From: Kiloniellaceae bacterium
GTDB taxonomy: Bacteria > Pseudomonadota > Alphaproteobacteria > Kiloniellales > J153
Direction of reading: 5' to 3'
DNA: 64,000 bases
NCBI GenBank assembly: GCA_021776095.1
Contig: JAJFGO010000003.1
Coordinates: 1 to 64,000, forward strand
Part shown: positions 37,519 to 47,215 of the stretch, one piece after another
Position numbering within the stretch: the stretch's first letter is position 1
Layout: the number at the start of each line of letters is the position of its first letter
Notes under the pieces: model-generated
Database searches by the model: none
The model's input: only the letters and a program-made list of their open reading frames with translations
What the model was told of the DNA's origin: nothing
Position numbers and translations under genes: made by a program

Positions 37519-40500
37519 TTACTCGGCGGCCTGGGCGCGCGATTGCAGGGCGCGCCAGACCTTTTCCGGTGTGGCCGGCATATCGATGTCCACGCCGATG
37601 GCGTCGACGACGGCGTTCAACACGGCCACCGGCGAGCCGATCGCGCCGGCCTCGCCGCAGCCCTTCACACCCAAGGGATTGTGCGGGCAGGGCTGATTGG
37701 TTTCCTCGGTCTTGAATGAGGGCAGGTTATCGGCCCGGGGCATGCAGTAATCCATGAGAGAACCGGTTAGAAGTTGCCCGTCCTCATCGTAGACGCATTG
37801 CTCGTAGAGGGCCTGACCGATGCCCTGGGCAAAGCCGCCGTGGAGTTGGCCGGCCACGATCATGGGGTTCATGACCTTGCCGACATCGTCGATCCCGACC
37901 ATATCGAGGATCGTCACGTGGCCGGTGTCGGGGTCGACCTCGACCTCGGTGAAATAGGCGCCCGAGGGGAAGGTGAAGTTCGCTGGGTCGAAGAAGGCCG
38001 TCTCGTCGAGGCCCGGCTCCAAGACATCCAGGGGATAATTGTGCGGCACATAGGCCGCGAAAGCGATCTCCGCCATGGTCTTGGTCTTGTCCGTTCCGGC
38101 CACCGAATAGGTCCCCTTGGAATACTCGACATCCTCGGCCGAGGCTTCGAACAGGTGGGCCGCGATCTTCCGGCCCTTCTCGACGATCTTCTCCGCCGCC
38201 TTGTAGACAGCGGCACCGCCGACCGGGCCTGAGCGCGACCCGTAGGTGCCCATGCCGAAGGGCACCACGCCGGTATCGCCGTGGACCACCTCGACATTTT
38301 CTTCCGGAATACCCAGACGCTCCGCAACGATTTGGGCAAAGACCGTCTCGTGGCCCTGGCCATGGGAGTGGCTGCCGGTGAAGACGGTCACGCTGCCGGT
38401 CGGGTTGAACTTGATGTTGGCCGATTCCCACTGGCCGACGCCCCCGCCCAGCGCGCCGACGACCGCCGAAGGGGCCAGGCCGCAGGCCTCGACCCAGCAC
38501 GACAGACCAAGGCCCCTGAGCTTGCCGCGCGACGCGGACGCCTGCTTGCGCGCCGAAAAGCCCGCGTAGTCGATGACTTCCTTGGCCCGATTGAGCAAGC
38601 GCGGGAAGTCGCCCGAATCGTACTGCACCAGGCAGGGCGACTGATAGGGGAACTCTTCCGGCTGGATGAAGTTGCGCTGGCGCAGCTCGGTCGTGTCGAT
38701 GCCCATTTCCCGGGCCGTTTTATCGACCAAACGTTCGACCACGAAGGTTGCCTCCGGCCGCCCGGCGCCACGATAGGCATCGACCGGGCCGGTGTTGGTG
38801 AACACGGTTTTCACCTCGCCGTAGACCGCCGGTGTCCGGTACTGTCCGGCCAGCAAGCAGCCGTACAGGTAGCTCGGCGTCGCGGTCGAGAAGATCTGGT
38901 TGTGTGCCCCGACATTGGCCAGGGTGGAAACCCGCAATCCCAGGAAAATGCCGTCCTTATCGACGGCTAGCTCGGCACGGGTTTCGTGGTCGCGGCCGTG
39001 GGCGTCGGTCAAGAATGCGGCCGAGCGGTCTGCCACCCACTTGACTGGCCGGCCCAACTTCTTGGCGGCCCAGAGCGTGACAATCTCGTCCCGGTAGACG
39101 TAAATCTTGGAGCCGAAACCGCCGCCCACATCGGGCGCCACGACCCGCAGCTTATTCTCCGGCCCCAGGCCCATGAAGGCGGCCAGCACCAGCCGGGCGA
39201 CATGGGGATTCTGGCTGGTAGTGAACAAGGTCATCGTATCCGTGCCGCTGTCGTAGTCGCCGATCGCCGCCCGGGGCTCGATCGCATTCGGGATCAAGCG
39301 GTTGTTGTGGATATCCATCTTGGTGACATGGTGGGCCTTGGCGAAGGCCGCGTCGGTCGCGGCCTTGTCGCCGATCTCCCAATCGACGCACAGATTGCCC
39401 GGCACATCGTCATGGAGCTGCGGTGCCCCGTCGGCCAGGGCGGCCTTCATCTTGGTGACGGCCGGCTGGGGGTCGTAATCGACCTCGATCAATTCGGCGG
39501 CGTCCTTGGCCTGGGCCAGAGTCTCCGCGACCACCACCGCGACTTGCTCGCCAATGTAGTTGACGCGGTCGGAGGCCAGGGCGCTGACCGCGGGCGACTT
39601 GTGCGGTTCGCCGTTTTTCTGGGTCACGACCCAGCCGCAGATCGGTCCAGTGACCCCGTCGGCGGCAAGATCGGCCGCGGTGAAAACGCCGACCACGCCG
39701 GGCGCCTGCTTGGCGGCGCTCGTCTCGATACCCTTGATCTTGGCCCGCGCGTGCGGCGACAACAGGAAATAGGCGTAGGCCTGACCCGGCCGGTTCAACT
39801 TCTTGGCGGCCCAGAGCGTGACGATTTCGTCCCGGTAGACGTAAATCTTGGAGCCGAAACCGCCGCCCACATCGGGTGCCACGACCCGCAGCTTGTTTTC
39901 CGGCCCCAGTCCCATGAAGGCGGCCAGCACCAGCCGGGCGACATGGGGATTCTGGCTGGTGGTGTAGAGGGTCGAGCTGTCGGTGCCGCTGTCGTACTCG
40001 CCGATTGCGGCACGCGGTTCGATGGCGTTTGGGATCAAGCGATTATTGACGATATCCAGCGTGGTGACGTGGTGCGCGTTGGCAAAGGCCGCGTCCGTGG
40101 CGGCCTTGTCACCGATCTCCCAGTCGAAGCACAGGTTGCCCGGCACATCGTCGTGAAGCTGCGGTGCGCCATCGGCCAAGGCGGCCGTCATTCGGGTAAT
40201 TGCCTGCAGAGGCTCGTAATCGACCTCGATCAGCTCGGCGGCGTCCCTGGCCTGGGCCAAGGTTTCCGCGACCACGAGCGCGACCTGCTCACCGACGAAG
40301 TTGACCCGGTCCGAGGCCAGTGCGCTGACCGCCGGCGACTTGTGCGGTTCGCCGTTCTTTTGGGTCACGACCCAGCCGCAGATCGGCCCGCCGACCCCGT
40401 CGGCGGCCACATCGGCAGCGGTGAAAACGCCGACAACGCCGGGCGCCTGCTTGGCCGCGGCGGTGTCGATGCCCTTGATCTTGGCCCGCGCGTGCGGCGA

Positions 40501-40623
40501 GGGCAGGAAATAGGCATAGGCTTGGCCATGCCGGTTGATGTCGTCCGTATAGCGCCCCTTGCCGGTCAAGAAGCGATTGTCTTCCTTGCGCCGGACGGCG
40601 GCGCCGAGTCCTGTTTCTGCCAT
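37519..40623 (-). CDS. coxL: Molybdenum hydroxylase large subunit (form II CoxL-like) with 247-residue internal duplication
   Basis: A 1034-residue molybdopterin subunit, about 250 residues longer than CoxL relatives (near 780-800). Residues 33-279 and 280-526 are tandem copies with about 25 differences in 247; removing one leaves 787. The repeated unit covers the a/b hammerhead domain and the start of the molybdopterin-binding domain ([14 protein letters not shown]). The active-site loop AYRGAGR at 616-622 marks form II; form I CO dehydrogenases have AYxCSFR. The catalytic glutamate lies in GCGEAGAIG (Glu991). True CO oxidation is not supported; an aldehyde, purine-like or N-heterocyclic substrate is as likely. 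Whether the duplicated protein folds is unknown. Confidence 0.93.
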   Translation of the reverse strand: MAETGLGAAVRRKEDNRFLTGKGRYTDDINRHGQAYAYFLPSPHARAKIKGIDTAAAKQAPGVVGVFTAADVAADGVGGPICGWVVTQKNGEPHKSPAVSALASDRVNFVGEQVALVVAETLAQARDAAELIEVDYEPLQAITRMTAALADGAPQLHDDVPGNLCFDWEIGDKAATDAAFANAHHVTTLDIVNNRLIPNAIEPRAAIGEYDSGTDSSTLYTTSQNPHVARLVLAAFMGLGPENKLRVVAPDVGGGFGSKIYVYRDEIVTLWAAKKLNRPGQAYAYFLLSPHARAKIKGIETSAAKQAPGVVGVFTAADLAADGVTGPICGWVVTQKNGEPHKSPAVSALASDRVNYIGEQVAVVVAETLAQAKDAAELIEVDYDPQPAVTKMKAALADGAPQLHDDVPGNLCVDWEIGDKAATDAAFAKAHHVTKMDIHNNRLIPNAIEPRAAIGDYDSGTDTMTLFTTSQNPHVARLVLAAFMGLGPENKLRVVAPDVGGGFGSKIYVYRDEIVTLWAAKKLGRPVKWVADRSAAFLTDAHGRDHETRAELAVDKDGIFLGLRVSTLANVGAHNQIFSTATPSYLYGCLLAGQYRTPAVYGEVKTVFTNTGPVDAYRGAGRPEATFVVERLVDKTAREMGIDTTELRQRNFIQPEEFPYQSPCLVQYDSGDFPRLLNRAKEVIDYAGFSARKQASASRGKLRGLGLSCWVEACGLAPSAVVGALGGGVGQWESANIKFNPTGSVTVFTGSHSHGQGHETVFAQIVAERLGIPEENVEVVHGDTGVVPFGMGTYGSRSGPVGGAAVYKAAEKIVEKGRKIAAHLFEASAEDVEYSKGTYSVAGTDKTKTMAEIAFAAYVPHNYPLDVLEPGLDETAFFDPANFTFPSGAYFTEVEVDPDTGHVTILDMVGIDDVGKVMNPMIVAGQLHGGFAQGIGQALYEQCVYDEDGQLLTGSLMDYCMPRADNLPSFKTEETNQPCPHNPLGVKGCGEAGAIGSPVAVLNAVVDAIGVDIDMPATPEKVWRALQSRAQAAE
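39046..39786 (-). repeat. CoxL internal duplication, second copy
   Basis: 741 bp encoding residues 280-526. It runs on without interruption into the rest of CoxL ([13 protein letters not shown]), so it is the copy attached to the active-site half. It differs from copy 1 by about 25 residues, mostly conservative, and the last about 60 codons are nearly identical. Confidence 0.9.
39787..40527 (-). repeat. CoxL internal duplication, first copy
   Basis: 741 bp encoding residues 33-279, following the normal N-terminus ([15 protein letters not shown]). The junction reads [13 protein letters not shown]; both parents have AACCGG at this point, a short homology that could have mediated the join. Confidence 0.9.
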
Positions 40624-40627
40624 GGCC

Positions 40628-41095
<468 letters not shown>

Positions 41096-41119
41096 AGGAC
41101 ATGTCTCCCTTGCAACGGC

Positions 41120-41137
41120 CCGGTCCGAACGGACCGG
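41120..41137 (-). other. Hairpin in the coxG-coxS spacer
   Basis: CCGGTCC-GAAC-GGACCGG is a perfect 7-base stem with a tetraloop, about 25 bases upstream of the coxS start on the coding strand. The 194-base spacer between coxG and coxS holds no gene. The hairpin could be an mRNA processing or stabilising element, or chance. Confidence 0.45.
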
Positions 41138-41289
41138 ACATCTTCATTCTGATTTCTTGTTCAAGCGGGCCAGTCGGCCCTTACGGGCTCGTCAGGTGGC
41201 CGGCCCGCCTCCCTGGCATCAAGTTTGTTGCGCCGCCTTGGCTAGGTCAAGCAATTCGCGCGTGCAGCCATCGCGGCAGGCATTTCCGC

Positions 41290-41868
41290 CTAGCGTGCAA
41301 AGACCAACAATAGAACCGCGACGGCGGCGATCAGGCCCAGAATCCAGACCATGGGGCTCAAGCCGCGGCTCTCCGCCGCCTGCGGCGCCGGTGCGGCTAT
41401 AGGGCCTTCCGGGGCCGCCGGGGCGCCCTGCGCGACCACCACGTCGGAGAATTTGCCGAAAAAATCCCCCGCCATTTTCTTCGCCGTGCTGTCGATCAGG
41501 CGGGCGCCGATCTGCGCCAACTTGCCGCCGACCTGGGCCTGGACCTCGTAATGCAGGATCGTCGCCGCGCCGTCTTCCTCCAGGCGCACCTTGGCGCCGC
41601 CCTTGGCAAAGCCGGCGGCGCCGCCCTTGCCCTGGCCGGAGATGGTGTAGCCGTTCGGCGGATCGAGGTCGGACAGGGTCACGGCGCCGGCGAACTTGGC
41701 GGAGACCGGACCCACCTTGGCCTTTACCTTGGCGTTGAATTCTGTGTCCGAGGTCTTTTCGATCTCCTCGCATCCGGGGATCGCCTGCTTCAGGATCTCG
41801 GGATCGTTGAGGGCCTCCCAGACGGCTTGGCGCGGCGCCTCGATGCGATGTTGGCCGGACATTTCCAT
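41290..41868 (-). CDS. coxG: CoxG-like SRPBCC membrane-anchored protein
   Basis: A 192-residue protein. Residues about 1-145 form the CoxG/SRPBCC fold ([30 protein letters not shown]). A proline/alanine linker leads to a single C-terminal membrane helix ([19 protein letters not shown]). In Oligotropha CoxG helps anchor CO dehydrogenase to the membrane, and newer work on an actinobacterial CoxG indicates quinone binding. It leads the cox genes, 106 bases after livF. Confidence 0.92.
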   Translation of the reverse strand: MEMSGQHRIEAPRQAVWEALNDPEILKQAIPGCEEIEKTSDTEFNAKVKAKVGPVSAKFAGAVTLSDLDPPNGYTISGQGKGGAAGFAKGGAKVRLEEDGAATILHYEVQAQVGGKLAQIGARLIDSTAKKMAGDFFGKFSDVVVAQGAPAAPEGPIAAPAPQAAESRGLSPMVWILGLIAAVAVLLLVFAR

Positions 41869-41974
41869 GGTGCAGACCTTTGGATTAATTCAGTTGGGGG
41901 CAGGGGCCCTGCGGCCTTGAATCCTAGTCAGGGTGCTCGCACGGCGCAAGAAAGTGACCGGTATGGCGATGCGC

Positions 41975-42856
41975 TCAACCGCCCAGGAACAGGCGGCCGA
42001 CCTGGGGGTCTTTGAGCAGTTCGTCGCCGAGCCCGGCCATGGCGACCTGGCCGGAGACCAGCACGTAGCCGATGTCGGCGAACTCCAGGCCCTTTTTCGC
42101 GTTCTGCTCGACCATGACGATGGTCTTGCCTTCGGTCATCTGCAAATCGCGCAGGATTTCGAAGACCATGTCGATGAAGCGCGGCTCCAGCCCGATAGAG
42201 GGCTCGTCGACCAAGAGGATCTCGGGTTCCATGACCAAGGCGCGGCTGATTTCCAGCAGGCGCCGTTCGCCGCCGGAGAGCACCCGCGCCGGCTTGTTGC
42301 GGCGCTCGGCCAGGCGGGAATACTTCTGGAACACCCGCTCGGCAGCCTCCTTGGCCTGGTCTGTCCCCGATTTCAGGAAGCCGCCCATCCAAAGGTTTTC
42401 CTCCACCGTCATGTCGGGGAAGACCGAGTTGTCCTGCAGGATGTAGGCGATGCCGGACTTGCGCAGTTTGTCCTTGGGCGACATGCGCGTGACGTCTTCG
42501 CCGCCGATCGAAATGGTTCCGCCGAAAATATTGGTGAAGCCGAAGATCGAATGCAGGATCGTAGACTTGCCCGCGCCGTTCGGGCCGATCAGGCACAGGG
42601 ACTGACGCTTCGCCACCTGGAGGTCGAGGTTGTGCAGGATCTCCATCTGCCCATAGCCGGCGTTCAAGGACTCGATGGTGAGAAACGGCTCGCCGTTGGC
42701 CAGTGCGGCCAATTGGTCGCGCGGCGGGCCTTGTTCCGAGATACGTTCGGCTTCGCGTGCGACGTCTTCGACCGAGATGACGGTCTCGACCCCTCCCATG
42801 TGATAGCCGCGGATCGCCTTCGCGATATCGACCTTTTTCTTGGGCCCGTCCGCCAT
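41975..42856 (-). CDS. livF: Liv-type ABC transporter ATPase LivF, with N-terminal extension
   Basis: A 293-residue ATPase. The ABC core begins near residue 60 (LTIESLNAGYGQMEILHNLDL) with Walker A GPNGAGKST, signature LSGGERRLLEISRALV and Walker B ILLVDEPSIGLEP. The first about 58 residues (MADGPKKKVDIAKAIRGY and following) are an extension not found in typical LivF, which start at the ABC core. The ATG at 42856 is 2 bases after livG. With LivG it powers the importer. Confidence 0.92.
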   Translation of the reverse strand: MADGPKKKVDIAKAIRGYHMGGVETVISVEDVAREAERISEQGPPRDQLAALANGEPFLTIESLNAGYGQMEILHNLDLQVAKRQSLCLIGPNGAGKSTILHSIFGFTNIFGGTISIGGEDVTRMSPKDKLRKSGIAYILQDNSVFPDMTVEENLWMGGFLKSGTDQAKEAAERVFQKYSRLAERRNKPARVLSGGERRLLEISRALVMEPEILLVDEPSIGLEPRFIDMVFEILRDLQMTEGKTIVMVEQNAKKGLEFADIGYVLVSGQVAMAGLGDELLKDPQVGRLFLGG

Positions 42857-42858
42857 GG

Positions 42859-43602
42859 TCAATGCGCGCCCAAGTAGGCGTCGACCACGCGTTGATCGTT
42901 TTGGATTTCTTCCGGCGTGCCGTGGGCCAACATTTCGCCGTGCGCCAGACAATATATATTGTCCGCCAGGTTCATGATCACCCTCATGTTGTGTTCGATC
43001 ACGAAGAGCGTGATGCCGAAATCCTCGTTGGCGCGGCGCAGGCGGTCGATCAAACCGTTGATCAGGGTCGGGTTGATTCCGGCGGTCGGCTCGTCGAGCA
43101 AGAGGACCTTGGGCTCGTTGATCAGGGCCATGGCGAATTCGAGCAGCTTTTGTTGGCCGAAGGACAGGCTGCCGGCCGGCAGCATGCGTTTCTGATAGAG
43201 GCCGACGAACTCCAGGATCGCCTCGGCGCGGTCGATCACCTCGGCGGGGAACTTGGAGAACATGCGCGCCAAGGGCATTCGGCGCTGCGGCACCGAGATC
43301 ATCATGTTGTCCATGCAGTTCATCTTGCCGTAGATGCGGGTCTGCTGGAACGTGCGCAGCAATCCCAGGCGCGCGATCTGCGGCACCCGCATTCGGGAAA
43401 TCTCTTGCCCCTCGAAGGTGATCGATCCCTCGTCGATGGGATGGTACCCGACAACCGAGTTGAACAGTGTGGTCTTGCCCGAACCGTTGGGACCGATCAG
43501 GCCGGTGATCCCGCCCTCCGGTACGTTCAGGCTGATTTGGCTGTTGGCGATCACGCCGCCGAAGCGTTTCGAGACGCCGGAGATTTCGATCAAGTTGGTC
43601 AT
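42859..43602 (-). CDS. livG: Liv-type ABC transporter ATPase LivG
   Basis: A 247-residue ATPase: GVSKRFGGVIANSQISLNVPEG, Walker A GPNGSGKTT, the LivG-type segment LGLLRTFQQTRIYGKM, signature SFGQQKLLEFAMALI, Walker B VLLLDEPTAGINP and H-loop VIEHNM. It overlaps the livM stop as ATGA. It works with LivF in a heterodimer. Confidence 0.95.
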   Translation of the reverse strand: MTNLIEISGVSKRFGGVIANSQISLNVPEGGITGLIGPNGSGKTTLFNSVVGYHPIDEGSITFEGQEISRMRVPQIARLGLLRTFQQTRIYGKMNCMDNMMISVPQRRMPLARMFSKFPAEVIDRAEAILEFVGLYQKRMLPAGSLSFGQQKLLEFAMALINEPKVLLLDEPTAGINPTLINGLIDRLRRANEDFGITLFVIEHNMRVIMNLADNIYCLAHGEMLAHGTPEEIQNDQRVVDAYLGAH

Positions 43603-44681
43603 TCCGCCGCCTCGCGTGCGGCGGCGCCCTTGGCGCTCAACTTGTCGTCAACCACGATGCCGAAGAATTCCGGCCATTTATCTTGCGCCCAGCCCAGAAT
43701 GCCCTGCTGAAAGAAGACCACGTTGACGATGATGATGGCGCCCAGCGCGACCCATTGCCAGCCCAGCAAATAGGTCCAGGTCACCTCCTTGATCACATGA
43801 AACAGGGTGGCGCCCAGGACCGGACCCCACAGCGTGCCCTTGCCGCCCAGAAGCGACATGACGACCATAAAGATCCCGAAGGTCACGGTCGGGAAAGCGA
43901 CCTCCAGGGGCTCGATGAAGCCGGCCATGTTGCCGAAGATCGCGCCGGAGATACCCAGGAAGAAAGCGGCGATGCTCCAGGCCACGACCTTGTAACGGGT
44001 CGTGCGGATGCCCATTGCCTCGGCCTTTTCCTCGTCGTCGCGGATCGCGTTGATCGTGGTTTGGAAGCGCCCCGAGTAAAGCCACTTCAGGAAGCCGAAG
44101 GTCGTGATCGCCGAGACGAAACACAGAGAGTAGAAAAACAGCGAACGGGATTCCGGCTCGCCCGGATAGACCGGCATGGAGATGCCGCCGCCGCCGCCCA
44201 CATAGTCCCAGCCGCCAACTAGCTCGCCCGCGGCCAGGGCCACGCCCAAGGTGCCGATGGCGAAATAGGGGCCGCGTAGCCCGAAGACCATGGAGCCGAA
44301 AATCACCGCGATCAGGGTGCAGAATATCGCCGCCGCCACGATACCGAGCGCGATTCCGGTGAAATACTGCGCCGTGGTGAAGTCTACCTTCACACCGCCG
44401 AACGCCGAAGTATAGGCGGCAACGTCGTAAACCAGGCCAATCTGCACAACCGCCGAGATGTACATCCCCGCCCCGAAAAACAGGATATTACCGAGCGAGT
44501 TGTATCCCATCTGACCGCCCATGATGTCCCAGGTCAGGGCGAAGAGAATCATGATCCAGAGCATGGCGATCTGGAAGGTATAGTTGGGAAATACGAAGGG
44601 CGCGACGAGTCCGAAAACCAGAATTGCCGCGTGGCCCAGGAGCGCCGCGTGGCTGATTCGCCGCTTTCTCGCGACGGTCAT
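43599..44681 (-). CDS. livM: Liv-type ABC transporter permease LivM
   Basis: A 360-residue permease with about nine hydrophobic segments. Conserved blocks include LTWDIMGGQMGYNSLGNILFFGAGMY, GLRGPYFAIGTLGVALAAGELV, INAIRDDEEKAEAMGI and MSLLGGKGTLWGPVLGA. The start at 44681 overlaps the livH stop; the frame continues upstream only as a livH shadow. It forms the channel with LivH. Confidence 0.94.
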   Translation of the reverse strand: MTVARKRRISHAALLGHAAILVFGLVAPFVFPNYTFQIAMLWIMILFALTWDIMGGQMGYNSLGNILFFGAGMYISAVVQIGLVYDVAAYTSAFGGVKVDFTTAQYFTGIALGIVAAAIFCTLIAVIFGSMVFGLRGPYFAIGTLGVALAAGELVGGWDYVGGGGGISMPVYPGEPESRSLFFYSLCFVSAITTFGFLKWLYSGRFQTTINAIRDDEEKAEAMGIRTTRYKVVAWSIAAFFLGISGAIFGNMAGFIEPLEVAFPTVTFGIFMVVMSLLGGKGTLWGPVLGATLFHVIKEVTWTYLLGWQWVALGAIIIVNVVFFQQGILGWAQDKWPEFFGIVVDDKLSAKGAAAREAAE

Positions 44682-45580
44682 GCGACGACCTTGCGGTGCC
44701 GGCGCATCTGAAGCTGGCGAAAGATCAAGACCAGAACCAAGAGACCGACCACGGTCGCCTGCTGGAATTCGGCCCCCAGGACGAAGCCGGAGAATTGCTC
44801 GGCAGCGCCCAGGCCGAGGCCGGCGATGATGACGCCCGGCAAATTGCCCAGCCCGGCCGCGGTTACGATGACGAAGGAGCGGATCGAATAGCTGATCCCG
44901 AAGAACGGCTGAATGACCCAGATCATCGATATCAGCACGCCCGCCGCCCCGCAGATCGCCGCATTCAAGGCGAAGGTGAAGGCATAGACCTGATCGGTGT
45001 CGATACCCATGATCTTGGCCGCGCGCGCGTTCTGCGCCGTGGCGCGGATCGCCTGGCCCATGCGCGACGTTTTCATGAAAATCACGATCAGGGCCGCCAA
45101 GGTGCCGGCCAGGATTAGCGAGACCAGCTTGATCTCGGCCAGGGTGACCTGACCGCCGAAGAGAAACAGGATATCGAAGCCTGACTCGGCGGTTTGGACA
45201 TCGGGGCCGAAGATGAGGTTGAGAACCTGTTGGATCACCAGGGCAAGCCCGAAGGTGGCCAGCAGGGAGGTAAAGAGATCGCGTCCGATCACATGCGCGA
45301 TGATGAGACGGTAAACCAGCCAGCCGAAGCCGAACATCAAGACGGCCGCGACCGGAAGCGCCAGGATCGGGTGGAAACCCAAGGTCGAGAACACATAGGC
45401 GATGTAGCCGCCCATGATGACAAAGTCGCCTTGTGCCAAGTTCTTGACGTTGGTGACGCCCCAAACCAGGGCCAAACCGTAGGCGGCGAGGGCGAAGATG
45501 GCGCCGATCAAGATACCGTCCAGCAATAGCTGAACGTTGAGCAAGGGCGCGATGCCAAGCAGAGAAATATTATCCCACAT
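44678..45580 (-). CDS. livH: Liv-type ABC transporter permease LivH
   Basis: A 300-residue permease with eight hydrophobic segments. NVQLLLDGILIGAIFALAAYGLALVWGVTNVKNLAQGDFVIMGGYIAYV and GQAIRATAQNARAAKIMGIDTDQVYAFTF are family hallmarks. It lies 133 bases after livK, with a hairpin between. Confidence 0.94.
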   Translation of the reverse strand: MWDNISLLGIAPLLNVQLLLDGILIGAIFALAAYGLALVWGVTNVKNLAQGDFVIMGGYIAYVFSTLGFHPILALPVAAVLMFGFGWLVYRLIIAHVIGRDLFTSLLATFGLALVIQQVLNLIFGPDVQTAESGFDILFLFGGQVTLAEIKLVSLILAGTLAALIVIFMKTSRMGQAIRATAQNARAAKIMGIDTDQVYAFTFALNAAICGAAGVLISMIWVIQPFFGISYSIRSFVIVTAAGLGNLPGVIIAGLGLGAAEQFSGFVLGAEFQQATVVGLLVLVLIFRQLQMRRHRKVVA

Positions 45581-45649
45581 ATTTTAACCCGGAGGGTTTG
45601 GAGCTGGGCGTTACCGTGAACCAGGCGATTCCGGTGGTATGTGAATCCA

Positions 45650-45676
45650 CCGCCCCCGCCGGTTAAGGCGAGGGCG
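45650..45676 (-). terminator. Hairpin between livK and livH
   Basis: CGCCCCCGCC (45651-45660) pairs with GGCGAGGGCG (45667-45676) around a 6-base loop with one mismatch. On the coding strand it lies about 40 bases past the livK stop, with no U-run. It fits a role in stabilising livK message or partial termination. Confidence 0.6.
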
Positions 45677-45713
45677 GGACATTCGATTCTAGGCTATCGC
45701 TCTCGGTGCCGGC

Positions 45714-46955
45714 TTAGTACTTCGGATTGCGCGGATGCACGGCCTCGTGGGATGCCCACTTGGACGGCGCCACCACATTGTACTTACCGCCCTGAATCTG
45801 ACGCAGCACCATGGGCTTGGCGACGTTGTTGCCTTGCGGCGAGAACTTGATCTTGCCGTAGAAGGTGTCCATCTCCGTCGCCGCGATGGCGTCCCGGACT
45901 TTGCCGATGTCGAAGGAGTCCGCCCGCTCCAAGGCGTCTTTCCACACCAGCACCGCCGCGGAAGCTTGGGCGGACTGGTACGGCACCGATTTATAGCCCT
46001 CAAAAGTCTTCTTGAAGAGGGCATCGTACTCGGCCGCGGTGCCGAAGTAGCCGTCCTTGTAGCTCAGGGTCTCGGCCCATTGGGTTGGGCACAAGAGCCC
46101 CTCGGACGCGCCTTCGAACTTGGCGGTGACCTGCGCGGCCTCGCAATGGGTCATGGCGACCATCGGCGTGTCGATCCGCATTTCCTTGAGCTGACGTGCC
46201 GCGGTGGCCGCGCCCTTGGAATGGCCCGATATCACCAAGAGGTCGGGTTTGAGCGCCTTGACCTTGGTCAGGGTCGCCGACATGTCGCTCAGGTCGCGCG
46301 GCAGCTTGTCGTCGATGACGATCTGCATGCCGAATTTCGCGGCGTCGTCGACCACACCGGCTCGCACGTCCAAGGAGAACGGGTCATTCTCGAACGCCAT
46401 GGCGATGCGTACATCCGAGGCTTTCTTGCCGTTCTTTTCCGCAACTTCCGCCGCCAGGGCGATCGCGCTCGCCAGGTATTGCTCGGAGGTCGAGAGCACG
46501 GCAAAGAGATATTTGTAGCCCTGCGTGAACAGCGACCGCGAGGCGCCTTCCGCCTCGATCATCGGGATCTTGTACTTCTCCGTGACCGGGGCGATCGCCT
46601 TGGTCAGGCCGGAGGAATACGGGCCGAGCAGGAACTTGACGCCATCTTGTTTAATCAAGCGTTCCGCCAATTGGGCGCCGCGGGCCGGGGTCGATTCATC
46701 GTCGTAATAGACGACCTTGAACTTGTAGGACTTGCCGCCGACCATGACGCCGCCGGCGTCGTTGATTTGTTTGACGGCCAACTCGTAACCGTTCTGGGCG
46801 TGGATTCCGTTGGTCGAATACTTACCGGTCAACGAAATCGCGGATCCCAGAATGATCGTGTCGCCCTCGACCTTCGCCGAGGCCGGGGCCGCCAAGCCTA
46901 AACTTAGCGATGCGGCCATGGCCGCAGCCGCGCAAATGGGCTTCATAAATGACAT
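45714..46955 (-). CDS. livK: Liv-type ABC transporter substrate-binding protein
   Basis: A 413-residue periplasmic-binding fold type I protein. The N-terminus (MSFMKPICAAAAMAASLSLGLAAPASA) is a Sec signal peptide. Mature sequence shows ILGSAISLTGKYSTNGIHAQNGYELAVKQIN, LLGPYSSGLTKAIAP and VISGHSKGAATAARQLKEM. GGGAGG precedes the ATG at 46955, preferred over a TTG 9 bases earlier. The ligand could be an amino acid, amide, urea-type or aromatic compound; linkage to cox genes is discussed in the findings. Confidence 0.9.
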   Translation of the reverse strand: MSFMKPICAAAAMAASLSLGLAAPASAKVEGDTIILGSAISLTGKYSTNGIHAQNGYELAVKQINDAGGVMVGGKSYKFKVVYYDDESTPARGAQLAERLIKQDGVKFLLGPYSSGLTKAIAPVTEKYKIPMIEAEGASRSLFTQGYKYLFAVLSTSEQYLASAIALAAEVAEKNGKKASDVRIAMAFENDPFSLDVRAGVVDDAAKFGMQIVIDDKLPRDLSDMSATLTKVKALKPDLLVISGHSKGAATAARQLKEMRIDTPMVAMTHCEAAQVTAKFEGASEGLLCPTQWAETLSYKDGYFGTAAEYDALFKKTFEGYKSVPYQSAQASAAVLVWKDALERADSFDIGKVRDAIAATEMDTFYGKIKFSPQGNNVAKPMVLRQIQGGKYNVVAPSKWASHEAVHPRNPKY

Positions 46956-47215
46956 CTCTTTCAACCTCCCATGTTGTTTGCCGCTTTGGTTAGCAGCCGG
47001 TTTCTTGTGACCGTCATTTGATTAGAAATGGATCATATCGAGCCTGGCGAGCGGCGCAAGTCCCGCAAGGGAGCGTCGTAGCAAGCGCCCGATAGCAGCG
47101 AAAGCCGTCGCCGATTTCTGGCGGAAACTCTCGCGATTTGACATAGTGCAATGCAGCAATCGGGCCGCCGCGGCAAATTCCCTCCGCGCCGCTGGACCGC
47201 GGCGGCGCACCTCTC

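Noticed and set aside
44682-45464. Apparent N-terminal extension of LivM to 621 residues
   Set aside because: The extra codons are an out-of-frame reading of livH; the true start overlaps the livH stop in ATGA.
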